This document shows, piece after piece, positions 34,820 through 45,009 of a DNA stretch of 64,000 nt (positions are counted from its first letter, which is position 1; the number at the start of each line of letters is the position of its first letter). The notes below the pieces were generated by a model. That model worked only from the letters and a program-made list of their open reading frames with translations. It was not told the DNA's origin and made no database searches. Origin of the DNA: Bradyrhizobium sp. SZCCT0148 (GTDB lineage: Bacteria; Pseudomonadota; Alphaproteobacteria; Rhizobiales; Xanthobacteraceae); NCBI RefSeq assembly GCF_018129985.1, contig NZ_JAFCKT010000008.1:124001-188000 (forward strand). Direction: 5' to 3'. A program made the position numbers and the translations under genes.

Positions 34820-35920
34820 ATGAGCCGTCCGACCAAATTGTTTGAGACCTACAAGCTCGGCCCGATCACGCTGGCCAATCGCCTCGTAATGGCTCCGCTG
34901 ACGCGCAACCGCGCCGTGCCCGGCACGTTCGTGCCCGGCGCGCTTGCGGCCGACTATTACGGCCAGCGCGCCTCCGCAGGCCTCCTGATCACCGAAGCAA
35001 GCCAGGTTTCCCAACAGGGCCAGGGCTACCAAGACACCCCCGGCATCTATTCCAAGGACCAGGTCGCCGGCTGGCGCAAGGTCACCGACCGCGTCCATGA
35101 GCGCGGCGGCAAGATCTACATCCAGCTCTGGCATGTCGGCCGTATCTCGCATGTCGACCTGCAGGCCAATGGGGCAGCTCCCGTGGCGCCCAGCGCGATC
35201 CGCGCCAAGGGCAAGACTTTCGTGAACGGCGGCTTCGCCGACGTCTCCGAGCCCCGGGCGCTCGAGCTCTCCGAAATTCCCGGGATCATCGACGATTTCA
35301 GGCGCGCCACGAAGAACGCGCTGGAGGCCGGCTTCGACGGCGTCGAGATCCATGGCGCCAACGGCTATCTGCTTGAGCAGTTCGCCAAGGACGGCGCCAA
35401 CAAGCGCACCGACGCCTATGGCGGATCCATCGAGAACCGCGCGAAGCTGATGCTGGAGGTCTCCAAGGCCGTCGCGGCCGAGGCCGGCGCCGACCGCACC
35501 GGCATCCGCATCTCGCCGGTGACGCCGGCGAACGACATCTCGGATTCCAACCCGCAGGCGCTTTACGACCACATCGTCGATGGCCTGGCCGCGCTCAAGC
35601 TGGTCTATCTCCACGTCGTCGAGGGCGCCACGGGCGGGCCGCGCGACATCGCGCCGTTCGACTACGCGAGCTTGCGCAAGCGCTTCGCCGGCGCCTACAT
35701 CGCCAACAACGGCTATGATTTCGATCTCGCCACCAAGGTGCTCGACGCCAATGCGGCCGACCTCATCGCCTTCGGCAAGCCGTTCATCTCCAATCCCGAT
35801 CTGGTCGAACGGCTGAAGGCGGGTGCGCCGCTGAACGACTGGGACAAGAACACGTTCTACGGCGGCGGGGCCAAGGGTTACACGGATTACCCGACGCTGG
35901 CGGCCCAGCCGGCGGAGTGA
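34820..35920 (+). CDS. Old Yellow Enzyme family alkene reductase
   Basis: A 366-residue FMN-dependent ene-reductase (NemA/OYE). The ATG at 34820 begins conserved sequence (RPTKLFETYKLGPITLANR); upstream in-frame sequence runs into the DUF1993 gene and is not expected. Landmarks are MAPLTRNRA, QLWHVGRISH, FDGVEIHGANGYLLEQF, RTDAYGGSIENR and LIAFGKPFISNPDL. The enzyme reduces activated C=C bonds of enals, enones, maleimides or nitrate esters using NAD(P)H. Physiological substrate unknown; detoxification is the usual guess. Confidence 0.93.
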   Translation: MSRPTKLFETYKLGPITLANRLVMAPLTRNRAVPGTFVPGALAADYYGQRASAGLLITEASQVSQQGQGYQDTPGIYSKDQVAGWRKVTDRVHERGGKIYIQLWHVGRISHVDLQANGAAPVAPSAIRAKGKTFVNGGFADVSEPRALELSEIPGIIDDFRRATKNALEAGFDGVEIHGANGYLLEQFAKDGANKRTDAYGGSIENRAKLMLEVSKAVAAEAGADRTGIRISPVTPANDISDSNPQALYDHIVDGLAALKLVYLHVVEGATGGPRDIAPFDYASLRKRFAGAYIANNGYDFDLATKVLDANAADLIAFGKPFISNPDLVERLKAGAPLNDWDKNTFYGGGAKGYTDYPTLAAQPAE

Positions 35921-35934
35921 ACCACACGCGCAAC

Positions 35935-36030
35935 TGTCATGCTCGCGGAGCATCCAGTACGCCGCGGCCTATCGGTTCAATCGCAATCGTCTCGGAATAC
36001 TGGACTGCCGCTTTCGCGGGCGATGACAGT
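35935..36030. repeat. Dispersed palindromic element, copy B
   Basis: Begins TGTCATGCTCGCGGAGCATCC and ends CGCGGGCGATGACAG; inner ATCCAGTA and TACTGGA words face each other. Shares CGCCGCGGC and TCGGTTCAATC with copy A at 33876-33974. It lies downstream of the reductase gene, ahead of the glycerol cluster terminator. Confidence 0.78.
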
Positions 36031-36073
36031 ATGCGGACGGGCGCGCCAAAAGTCGCCGCGACATGCATGCAAA

Positions 36074-36099
36074 AAAGGCCGGGATCGCTCCCGGCCTTT
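36074..36099 (-). terminator. Strong terminator of the glycerol cluster
   Basis: AAAGGCCGGGA (36074-36084), TCGC, TCCCGGCCTTT (36089-36099), with A6 at 36071-36076 giving a T6 run in the leftward transcript. It may also work rightward for the reductase. Confidence 0.93.
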
Positions 36100-36124
36100 C
36101 GCAATTTATGGCGTTAAGCGCCGT

Positions 36125-37921
36125 CTACTTTGCTTCCGCCCGCTTCGGGGGCTGGGCCGGCCACGACTTGATCAGGGTGTCGTAGTCGACCGTCTCGCCC
36201 TTCGGCTTTTCGTTGGCGAGCTTGCGCTGCGGGGCGATGGTGCCGTCCTTCTGGGCCTTGGCGTACCAGTACTCGGCCGACTCCTTCTTGTGCAGCTTCG
36301 GGCCACAGGCGCCCTGCACGTTGGACTTCTCCAGACGCTCCATGACCGAGTCCTGAGCGGCGGCGAGCGAGTCCATCGCGGCCTGCGGCGTCTTCGCACC
36401 GGACGACGCATCGCCGATGTTCTGCCACCACAGCTGCGCGAGCTTCGGATAGTCGGGCACGTTGTTGCCGGTCGGGGTCCACTGCACGCGCGCGGGCGAG
36501 CGGTAGAACTCGATCAGGCCGCCGAGCTTCGGCGCACGCTCGGTGAACGACTTGTCCCAGATGTCGGATTCACGGATGAAGGTGAGACCGACATGGCTCT
36601 TCTTCAGCGACACCGTCTTGGAAACGATGAACTGGAGATAGAGCCAAGCCGCCTTGCGGCGGTCCGCCGGGGTCGACTTCAACAGCGTGAGCGAGCCGGC
36701 GTCCTGGTAACCGAGCTTCATGCCTTCCTTCCAGTACGCGCCGTGCGGCGACGGAGCCATACGCCACTTCGGCGTACCGTCCGCGTTCATCACGGCGATG
36801 CCCGGCTTCACCATGTCGGCAGTGAAGGCGGTGTACCAGAACATCTGCTGGGCGATATTGCCCTGCGCCGGCACCGGACCCGACTCGGAGAAGGTCATGC
36901 CCTGGGCCTGCGGCGGAGCATACTTCTTCATCCACTCGAGGTACTTGGTGATCGAGTAGACCGCGGCCGGACCGTTGGTGTCGCCACCACGCTCGACCGA
37001 GGAGCCGACCGGACGGCAACCTTCCATGCGGATGCCCCACTCGTCGACCGGCAGACCGTTCGGAATGCCCTTGTCGCCGTTGCCGGCCATCGACAGCCAG
37101 GCGTCGGTGAAGCGCCATCCGAGCGAGGGGTCCTTCTTGCCATAGTCCATATGGCCGTAGACCTTGACGCCGTTGATCTCCTTGATGTCGTTGGTGAAGA
37201 ACTCGGCGATGTCCTCATAGGCCGACCAGTTCACGGGCACGCCCAGCTCGTAGCCATACTTGGCCTTGAACTTGGCCTTGTAGTCGGGGTTGGTGAACCA
37301 GTCGTAGCGGAACCAATACAGGTTCGCGAACTGCTGGTCCGGCAACTGATACAGCTTGCCGTCCGGCGCGGTGCCGAACGACTTGCCGATGAAGTCGTTG
37401 ACGTCCAGCATGGGGTCGGTAACGTCCTTGCCCTCGCCGGTCATGTAGTCCGACAGCGCGACGGTCTGGCCGTAGCGGAAGTGCGTGCCGATCAGGTCGC
37501 TATCGTTGATCCAGCCGTCATAGACGTTCTTGCCCGACTGCATCTGGGTCTGCAGCTTCTCGACGACGTCACCTTCCTGGATGAGGTCGTGCTTGAGCTT
37601 GATCCCGGTGAGTTCGGAGAACGCTTTCGCCAGCGTCTGCGCCTCGTATTCGTGGGTCGTGATCGTCTCGGAGACGACGTTGATCTCCATGCCCTTGAAC
37701 GGTTCGGCAGCCTTGGCGAACCACTCAAGTTCCTTCTTCTGGTCTTCCTTCGACAGCGTCGAGGGCTGGAATTCCGCAATCCACTTCTGGATCGCGGCGT
37801 CGTCGGCGGCGCGGACCGGCGCCGAGACGGCGAGCGACACCGCAATGAGCGCGGCGGCGCTGGACATGGTCAGCAAGTTATTCTTGGTCAATGGACGTTC
37901 CCTTCTCCTAAACTGTCGCAT
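36125..37921 (-). CDS. glpV: Glycerol ABC transporter substrate-binding protein (GlpV type)
   Basis: The 598-residue periplasmic binding protein starts at ATG 37921 with GGAGGAACAAC. A Sec signal (about 15-38, VSAPVRAAD) precedes a family-1 type fold: EYEAQTLAKAFSELTGIKL, then DLIGTHFRYGQ and the C-terminal half. It is long for sugar-binding proteins (usually 400-450), as is typical for GlpV-like proteins as I recall from Rhizobium leguminosarum. It is the last gene of the cluster, followed by a terminator. Glycerol as ligand is inferred from the operon. Confidence 0.88.
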   Translation of the reverse strand: MRQFRRRERPLTKNNLLTMSSAAALIAVSLAVSAPVRAADDAAIQKWIAEFQPSTLSKEDQKKELEWFAKAAEPFKGMEINVVSETITTHEYEAQTLAKAFSELTGIKLKHDLIQEGDVVEKLQTQMQSGKNVYDGWINDSDLIGTHFRYGQTVALSDYMTGEGKDVTDPMLDVNDFIGKSFGTAPDGKLYQLPDQQFANLYWFRYDWFTNPDYKAKFKAKYGYELGVPVNWSAYEDIAEFFTNDIKEINGVKVYGHMDYGKKDPSLGWRFTDAWLSMAGNGDKGIPNGLPVDEWGIRMEGCRPVGSSVERGGDTNGPAAVYSITKYLEWMKKYAPPQAQGMTFSESGPVPAQGNIAQQMFWYTAFTADMVKPGIAVMNADGTPKWRMAPSPHGAYWKEGMKLGYQDAGSLTLLKSTPADRRKAAWLYLQFIVSKTVSLKKSHVGLTFIRESDIWDKSFTERAPKLGGLIEFYRSPARVQWTPTGNNVPDYPKLAQLWWQNIGDASSGAKTPQAAMDSLAAAQDSVMERLEKSNVQGACGPKLHKKESAEYWYAKAQKDGTIAPQRKLANEKPKGETVDYDTLIKSWPAQPPKRAEAK

Positions 37922-37997
37922 GTTGTTCCTCCGTTGCAGCGACAAACTTTTATACAGACCCGGATTGCCCCCGGATCTGGCCGTTCCTTCGCGAGCT

Positions 37998-38327
37998 TCA
38001 GACCGTGCGGAAAATGAGCACGGCCGTGGCCAGCGAAATTCCTGATGCGAGCCACAGGCTCGAAATCTCAAAACCTTCCTCTCCCATCGGCAGCGTCGCG
38101 ATCGCATCGGTGCCGACGAGTCCGATCCAGAGCAGATGAATCACGGCCGCTGTGATCAGCGAAATGAACAGGCGGTCGCCGCGCGTGGTGGGGATGCGCA
38201 GCACACCGACGCGCTCGGCTTCGGGATAGACCGCGGCGAGGTAAGTCATGGCCGCGAGCGTGCAGGCGAGCGCGGCGAAGAAGATCGCCGTCGGCAGCGT
38301 CCAGGCCATCCATGCGATCGATTCCAT
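37998..38327 (-). CDS. glpU: DUF2160 small membrane protein (GlpU type)
   Basis: A 109-residue protein with three helices (about 7-33, 50-72 and 87-106). DUF2160 members sit in glycerol-transporter operons between the second permease and the binding protein, exactly as here, but their role is unknown. Start codon spacing to the permease stop is 13 bases. Confidence 0.85.
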   Translation of the reverse strand: MESIAWMAWTLPTAIFFAALACTLAAMTYLAAVYPEAERVGVLRIPTTRGDRLFISLITAAVIHLLWIGLVGTDAIATLPMGEEGFEISSLWLASGISLATAVLIFRTV

Positions 38328-38340
38328 GAGAGCCTCCCTT

Positions 38341-39146
38341 TCAGACGCGACCGAGCGCGAAACCGCTCGCGATGTAATTGCGGACGAACCAGATCACGAG
38401 CGCGCCCGGAATGATGGTGAGCACGCCGGCGGCAGCCAACAGGCCCCAGTCCATGCCGGCCGCCGACACCGTGCGCGTCATGATCGCGGCGATCGGCTTG
38501 GCCGATACCGAAGTCAGCGTGCGCGCGAGCAGGAGCTCGACCCACGAGAACATGAAGCAGAAGAAGGCGGCGACGCCGATGCCGCTCGCGATCAGCGGCA
38601 CCAGAATCTTGATGAAGAAGCGCGGGAAGGAATAGCCGTCGAGGAAGGCCGTCTCGTCGATCTCGCGCGGCACGCCGGAGACGAAGCCTTCGAGGATCCA
38701 CACCGCCAAGGGAACGTTGAAGATGCAGTGCGCGAGCGCCACCGCCCAGGGCGTATCGAACAGACCGATCGCCGAATAGAGGTTGAAGAACGGCAGCGCA
38801 TAGACCGCCGCCGGCGCCATGCGGTTCGACAGCAGCCAGAAGAACAGGTGCTTGTCGCCGAGGAAGCGGTAGCGCGAGAAGGCGTAGGCCGCCGGTAGCG
38901 CTACCGAGATCGAGATGATGGTGTTGAGGACGACGTATTCCAGCGAGTTGATGTAGCCGGAATACCAGCTCTCGTCGGTGAAGATGCGCTTGTAATGCTG
39001 CAGCGTCGGCGCATGCGGCCAAAGCGTCATCGTCGAGACGATCTCGGCATTGGTCTTGAAGCTCATGTTGACGAGCCAGTAGATCGGCAGAAGCAGGAAG
39101 ATCAGGAACAGCCCCATGATGAGGCGACGGCCGGGAATCGAATGCA

Positions 39147-39147
<1 letters not shown>
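38341..39147 (-). CDS. glpQ: Glycerol ABC transporter permease 2 (GlpQ type)
   Basis: A 268-residue MalG-like inner-membrane permease with six helices and the EAA coupling loop at about residues 170-190 (REIDETAFLDGYSFPRFFI), which docks into the ATPases. The ATG at 39147 shares a base with the upstream permease's TGA; a GTG three bases earlier is an alternative. Pairs with GlpP to form the channel. Confidence 0.92.
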
Positions 39148-40048
<901 letters not shown>

Positions 40049-40049
<1 letters not shown>

Positions 40050-41134
40050 CAGGCGGCCCCCTCCACCAGAAGGCTGTCGGCATAGACGTGGATATGCGAC
40101 GGGTCGAATCTCAGCCCGGCGGTGCCGTCGGAGCTGGTGAAGCCCGCCGGCGCGCGGGCCGCGAGCTTGGCGTCTCCAAGGCGCGTGCGCGCGAAGCGAA
40201 TGCGGCCGAGATCGTCGATCCGCTCGATTTTTGCGGTGAGCAGACCGGGCGTCGGCGCGACCACGTCAACGAATTCCGGCCGCACGCCGATCTCGATCTT
40301 CGCCCCCGCCGGCAGTTGGTCATAGCTGCGGCCGAGCGCGATGACGTGGCCGTCGACCTTGGCCTCTCGGCCTCTCACCTCGGCCGGAATGATGTTCATG
40401 CCTGGCGAGCCGATGAAATAGCCCACAAATGTGTGCGCCGGCTTGTCGAACAGCTCGGCCGGTGTGCCGCTCTGCACCACGCGGCCATCATGCATGACGA
40501 CGACGGTATCGGCGAAGGTCAGCGCCTCGGTCTGGTCGTGGGTGACGTAGATCATCGTGAGGTCGAGCTCGCGATGCAGGGCCTTCAGCTTGGAGCGCAG
40601 CTGCCATTTCAACTCGGGATCGATCACGGTCAGCGGCTCGTCGAACAGCACGGCGGCGACGTCGGAGCGGACGAGACCACGGCCGAGCGAAATCTTCTGC
40701 TTGGCATCGGCCGTAAGCCGCGTCGCCTTGCGATTCAAATAGGGTTCGAGGTCGAGCAGGCGGCCGATCTCGGCGACGCGCTTGTCGATCTCCGCCTTCG
40801 GCACGCCGCGGTTCTTCAGCGGAAACGCCAGGTTCTGCCCCACCGTCATGGTGTCGTAAATCACCGGGAATTGGAACACCTGGGCGATGTTGCGCTTCTG
40901 GGTTGACAGCGGTGTGATGTCCTCGCCGTCGAACAGGATTTTTCCCCGCGACGGCGTGATGATGCCGGAGATGACGTTCAAGAGCGTGGTCTTGCCGCAG
41001 CCGGATGGCCCCAGCAGCGCATAGGCGCCGCCCTGGCGCCAGGTCATGGTCACCGGCTTCAGCGCAAAGCTCTCCTGCGGCGCGTCGTTGCCTCCGTAGG
41101 AGTGGGCGAGATCGACGAGGTCAATGCGGGCCAT
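40049..41134 (-). CDS. glpT: Glycerol ABC transporter ATPase 2 (GlpT type) with degenerate signature
   Basis: A 361-residue MalK-like ATPase. Walker A GPSGCGKTT (42-50), Q-loop Q88, Walker B VLFDEP (162-167) and H-loop H199 in YVTHDQTEAL are intact. The ABC signature, however, reads LTADA (140-144) in place of LSGGQ, followed by KQK instead of QQR, and the D-loop is VID rather than NLD. A MalK-like regulatory OB domain occupies the C-terminal third. It can therefore supply a working Walker site but not a canonical signature; its partner GlpS shows the opposite loss. Confidence 0.92.
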
Positions 41135-41146
41135 GGCGCATCTCCC

Positions 41147-42223
41147 TCACGAGCTTGGTGCCGCGACCAATCGGTCAGCGGCATCAAACACAAAGACATC
41201 ATTGGGATCGAGCACGGCATCGAGCGTCTGGCCGGGCTCGAATTCGTGCACGCCGTGCAGCACCGCCACCCAGTTCGATCCGTCGCGGGTCAGATGCACG
41301 AAACTCTCCGAACCGGTGATCTCGGTCACCGTGACCGTGGCATGGAAGGCGTGCCGGTCGGCCTCGCCATTGGCCAGCGCAAGCTGATGCGCCCGGAAGC
41401 CGACGCGATAGGCACCATCGGCCAGCGACGAATAGAGACCCGAGGCCGGCGCAGCGATACCTCCCGCATATTGCACCGAGCCGTTCTTCTTCTCGATGCC
41501 GACGAGGTTGAGCGGCGGGTCCGAGAACACCTGCGCGACGCGCAGCGTCTGCGGCCGGCGGTAGACGCTCGGCGTCTCGCCGATCTGGAGCGCCCGGCCT
41601 TCCCACATGCACACCGTGTTGCCTCCGAGCAGCAATGCCTCGGTGGGCTCGGTGGTGGCATAGACGAAGATCGCGCCCGAGGCCTCGAAGATGCGCGGCA
41701 GCTCGGCACGCAGCTCCTCGCGAAGCTTGTAGTCGAGATTGGCGAGCGGCTCGTCGAGCAGCACGAGATCGGCGCCCTTCACCAGCGCGCGCGCCATCGC
41801 GGTGCGCTGCTGCTGGCCGCCGGAGAGCTGAAGCGGCGTCCTCTTGAGGAACGGCTCGAGCCGGAGCAGCCTTGCGGCCTCCGCCACGCGCGTCTCGATC
41901 TCGTCACGCGGCTTGCCCTGCACGCGCAGCGGCGAGGCGATGTTCTCGTACACCGTCAACGAGGGATAATTGATGAACTGCTGATAGACCATCGCGACCG
42001 AACGCTTGCGCACGTCGACGCCGGTGACGTCCTTGCCGTTGACCAGCACCTTGCCCGATGTCGGCTTGTCGAGCCCGGCGAGCAGCCGCATGATCGAGGT
42101 CTTGCCGGACAGCGTCGGCCCGAGCAGCACGTTCAGGGTACCGCTCTCGAGCGTCAGCGAGACGTCGCGGATGTGCTCGACACCGTCGACGGCCCGGGTC
42201 ACGTGATCGAGTGTCACGGTCAT
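41147..42223 (-). CDS. glpS: Glycerol ABC transporter ATPase 1 (GlpS type) lacking H-loop histidine
   Basis: A 358-residue MalK-like ATPase. Walker A GPTLSGKTS (35-43), Q-loop Q81, canonical signature LSGGQQQR (133-140) and Walker B VLLDEP (154-159) are present. The H-loop reads YATTEPTEAL, so the switch histidine is Thr191. The ATG overlaps the glpD stop by four bases (ATGA). It is predicted to pair with GlpT; the two have complementary defects (see findings). Confidence 0.92.
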   Translation of the reverse strand: MTVTLDHVTRAVDGVEHIRDVSLTLESGTLNVLLGPTLSGKTSIMRLLAGLDKPTSGKVLVNGKDVTGVDVRKRSVAMVYQQFINYPSLTVYENIASPLRVQGKPRDEIETRVAEAARLLRLEPFLKRTPLQLSGGQQQRTAMARALVKGADLVLLDEPLANLDYKLREELRAELPRIFEASGAIFVYATTEPTEALLLGGNTVCMWEGRALQIGETPSVYRRPQTLRVAQVFSDPPLNLVGIEKKNGSVQYAGGIAAPASGLYSSLADGAYRVGFRAHQLALANGEADRHAFHATVTVTEITGSESFVHLTRDGSNWVAVLHGVHEFEPGQTLDAVLDPNDVFVFDAADRLVAAPSS

Positions 42224-43770
42224 GAGTGTCCTCCCGCTTCCAGCAGGGGACTTTGCGGCACAGCGTGGGTTGCAATCCAGTCGTCAAGCGCAGCAATCTC
42301 GTCGGCAGATAGTCGCAGGCCGAGCTTGGAACGGCGCCAGACGACGTCTTCGGCGGTCATGGCCCATTCATTGGCCATGAGGTAGCGGACCTCGCGCTCG
42401 GTCAAGGTCGCACCAAAGGCCTGGCCGAGATCGGCCGATGATTTGGCGTCGCCGAGCAGCTTGATGGCCTTGGTGCCATAGGCACGCGCGAGCCGCCGGG
42501 CGTGCTCGTGGCTGAGGAACGGATAGCCGCGCTGCAGCTCGGCGATCAGGCCGTCGACGTCGGAGACATTCATGTCGCCGCCGGGCAGCGGCGATTTCCC
42601 GGTCCAGCCCTCTCGCGCTTTTGCGCTGCGAAGATAGGGCGCGAGCCGCTCCAGCGCCTCCTCGGCGAGGCGGCGATAGGTGGTGATCTTGCCGCCATAG
42701 ATCGACAGCAGCGGCACGCCGCCGGGCGTATCGAGCTCGAACACGTAGTCCCGCGTCGCGGCCTTGGCTTCGCTGGCGCCGTCGTCGTAGAGCGGCCGCA
42801 CACCGGAATAGGTCCAGACCACGTCGTCCGGAGTCACGGGCTTCGCCAGATATTCGCTCGCCGCGGTGCAGAGATACTGGATCTCCTCCGGCGTCGCCTT
42901 CACCTTGGCGGGATCGCCGTCATAATCGCGGTCGGTGGTGCCGATCAGGGTGAAATCGTCCTGGTACGGGATCACGAAGATGATGCGGCCGTCGGCATTC
43001 TGGAACATGTAAGCGCGGTCGTGGTCGTAGAGCTTCCTGACCACGATGTGCGAGCCCTGCACCAGGCGCACCTTGGCTTTCGCATTGACGCCGGCGCCGC
43101 GGCCGAGCACGTCCTCGACCCACGGGCCGCCGGCATTGACCAGAGCCTTTGCCTGGATCTGCGAGCGCTCACCGGTCAGCGTGTTGACCATGCTCACGGT
43201 CCAGAGACCGTCGGACTGCTTGATATCCGTTGCGCGGGTCCGGGTGCGGATCTCGGCACCCTTGTCGGCGGCATCGCGCGCGTTGAGCACGACGAGGCGG
43301 GCGTCGTCGACGAAGCAGTCGGAATATTCGAAGGCGCGGGAGTAGCGGTTCGGGATCAGCGGCTTGCCGACCTCGTCACGCCGGAGATCGACCGAGCGGG
43401 TCGCGGGCAGCAAATGACGGCCGCCGATGTGGTCATAGAGGAACAGGCCGAGACGCAGCAGCCAGGCCGGGCGCAGGCCGGCGTGATGCGGCAATACGAA
43501 ACGCAAGGGGCGGATGATGTGGGGCCCGATCCCCCAGAGGATTTCGCGCTCGATCAGCGCCTCGCGAACCAGGCGGAACTCGTAATATTCGAGATAGCGC
43601 AGGCCGCCATGGACCAGCTTGGTCGACCAGGACGACGTCCCGCTCGCCAAATCGTTCATTTCGCACAGGAAAACCGTGTTGCCGCGGCCCACCGCGTCGC
43701 GCGCGATGCCGCAGCCATTAACACCGCCTCCAATGATGGCGAGGTCGAAAATCCGATCCAACAGACGCAT
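42220..43770 (-). CDS. glpD: Aerobic glycerol-3-phosphate dehydrogenase
   Basis: GlpD is an FAD-dependent, membrane-associated enzyme that oxidises glycerol-3-phosphate to dihydroxyacetone phosphate and passes electrons to quinone. The 516-residue protein begins with the FAD-binding LAIIGGGVNGCGIARDA, continues with TSSWSTKLVHGGLRYLE and carries YGGKITTYRRLAE near the C-terminal domain, all typical. It is the first structural gene of the glycerol cluster. No glycerol kinase gene is visible in the window, so glpK must be elsewhere. Confidence 0.96.
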   Translation of the reverse strand: MRLLDRIFDLAIIGGGVNGCGIARDAVGRGNTVFLCEMNDLASGTSSWSTKLVHGGLRYLEYYEFRLVREALIEREILWGIGPHIIRPLRFVLPHHAGLRPAWLLRLGLFLYDHIGGRHLLPATRSVDLRRDEVGKPLIPNRYSRAFEYSDCFVDDARLVVLNARDAADKGAEIRTRTRATDIKQSDGLWTVSMVNTLTGERSQIQAKALVNAGGPWVEDVLGRGAGVNAKAKVRLVQGSHIVVRKLYDHDRAYMFQNADGRIIFVIPYQDDFTLIGTTDRDYDGDPAKVKATPEEIQYLCTAASEYLAKPVTPDDVVWTYSGVRPLYDDGASEAKAATRDYVFELDTPGGVPLLSIYGGKITTYRRLAEEALERLAPYLRSAKAREGWTGKSPLPGGDMNVSDVDGLIAELQRGYPFLSHEHARRLARAYGTKAIKLLGDAKSSADLGQAFGATLTEREVRYLMANEWAMTAEDVVWRRSKLGLRLSADEIAALDDWIATHAVPQSPLLEAGGHS

Positions 43771-43803
43771 CCCCCGGCGACCGCCCGTTCCGTCGGGCGG
43801 TTA

Positions 43804-43851
43804 CTTTCGTTTATGATTAGATCACACCGTAAAACGAAAGCAAGACGAAAG
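43804..43851. promoter_or_regulatory. Candidate GlpR operator upstream of glpD
   Basis: CTTTCGTTT at 43804-43812 is repeated in inverse orientation as AAACGAAAG at 43832-43840, and GACGAAAG follows at 43844-43851, exactly 11 bases after the previous copy. DeoR-family regulators often use TTTCG-type boxes. The group lies 34-81 bases before the glpD start, between glpD and the glpR gene. Confidence 0.6.
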
Positions 43852-44058
43852 AGAGGAGGAAGGAAGTGAAAGCAGAACTTTCTGCAGGGCAATGCGATGC
43901 AGAAATGGGCAACCGGAGCTGGCGGTCAGCCGAAGAACCTCGCCGGCGTCGTGTTGCAGGAACACGGCCGACTTCGCATGGCGCTGGCCGGCCGGGTTTG
44001 CGAATGATCCGCCGATGCCTGCGGTGTTCCACAGATGGATGGAAAACGTTTCGGACCG

Positions 44059-44904
44059 CTATCGCAGCCGGACCACCGGCGCGGCTTCCGGCGCCGCATC
44101 CTGCGCCTCGGCCGGTGCATCATCGATGTCTGCCCCCTTCGGCATCGCGGCCATCACCTCGATGCCTTTGCTGTGGCAGATCGTGGCGAGGCGCTCAGGC
44201 AGCTCCTGGTCGGTGACGAAGGTCTGGATCTGGGTGATGTGGGCGATGCGGACCGGCGCGCTGCGGCGGAGCTTGGTGGAATCCGCGACCAGCATGACGG
44301 TGCGGGCGTTGGCGATGATGGCTTGCGCGACCTGCACCTCGCGATAATCGAAATCGAGCAGCGCGCCCTCCTCGTCGATCGCAGACGCGCCGATGATGGC
44401 GTAGTCGACCTTGAACTGGCCGATCAGCTGCGTCGCGGTGGAACCGACCACGGCGCCATCGGCGCGCCGTACCGTGCCACCGGCGACGACGACTTCGATA
44501 CGGGGATGGCGGTAGAGCAGCATCGCGACGTTGAGGTTGTTGGTGATGACAAGGAGATCCTCATGCGAGGTCAGCGCGCTCGCGACCTCCTCGGTCGTGG
44601 TGCCGATGTTGATGAACAGCGAGCAGCCGTTGGGGATCAGCGAGGCGGCCGCAGCTCCGATCGCCTTCTTCTCGTCGGCGGCGACGAAGCGCCTCGCCTC
44701 ATAGGCGAGGTTTTCGACGCCGGAGGCGATGATGGCGCCGCCGTGGATGCGGGTCAGCGATCTCCGCTCGCAGAGGTCGTTGAGATCCTTGCGGATGGTC
44801 TGCGCCGAGACCTCGAAGCGGCGCGCGAGATCCTCGACCATGACACGGCCCGAGGCTCGCGCGATGTTGAGGATTTCGGCTTGGCGATGGGTCAGTCCGG
44901 TCAC
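44059..44904 (-). CDS. glpR: DeoR/GlpR-family transcriptional regulator
   Basis: The 281-residue protein has a DeoR HTH at about 6-56 (RQAEILNIARASGRVMVEDL, SAQTIRKDLNDLCER) and the sugar-phosphate-sensing domain with LFINIGTTTEEVA, DYAIIGASAIDEEGALLDFD and VADSTKL. GTG 44904 with GAGG upstream is the start. It lies 288 bases before glpD in the same direction, with the TTTCG boxes between, and probably represses the cluster until glycerol-3-phosphate appears (inference from family). Confidence 0.9.
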   Translation of the reverse strand: MTGLTHRQAEILNIARASGRVMVEDLARRFEVSAQTIRKDLNDLCERRSLTRIHGGAIIASGVENLAYEARRFVAADEKKAIGAAAASLIPNGCSLFINIGTTTEEVASALTSHEDLLVITNNLNVAMLLYRHPRIEVVVAGGTVRRADGAVVGSTATQLIGQFKVDYAIIGASAIDEEGALLDFDYREVQVAQAIIANARTVMLVADSTKLRRSAPVRIAHITQIQTFVTDQELPERLATICHSKGIEVMAAMPKGADIDDAPAEAQDAAPEAAPVVRLR

Positions 44905-45009
44905 GGCAAGGGCCTCAAATCAGGAAGCAGCATGGTGCGGCGGTTCGCGCCGTCGGTCAATGCGCGCGGCGATCAAGGTTAACCATGCGGCCGCACACCA
45001 ACCCATTTC

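Noticed and set aside
35939..38017. Rightward 692-codon frame opposite the binding-protein gene
   Set aside because: Antisense to glpV; no conserved domain, and it crosses a palindromic element and a terminator.
43866..44347. Rightward frames upstream of and within glpR
   Set aside because: Overlap the DeoR-family gene and the operator region without domain support.
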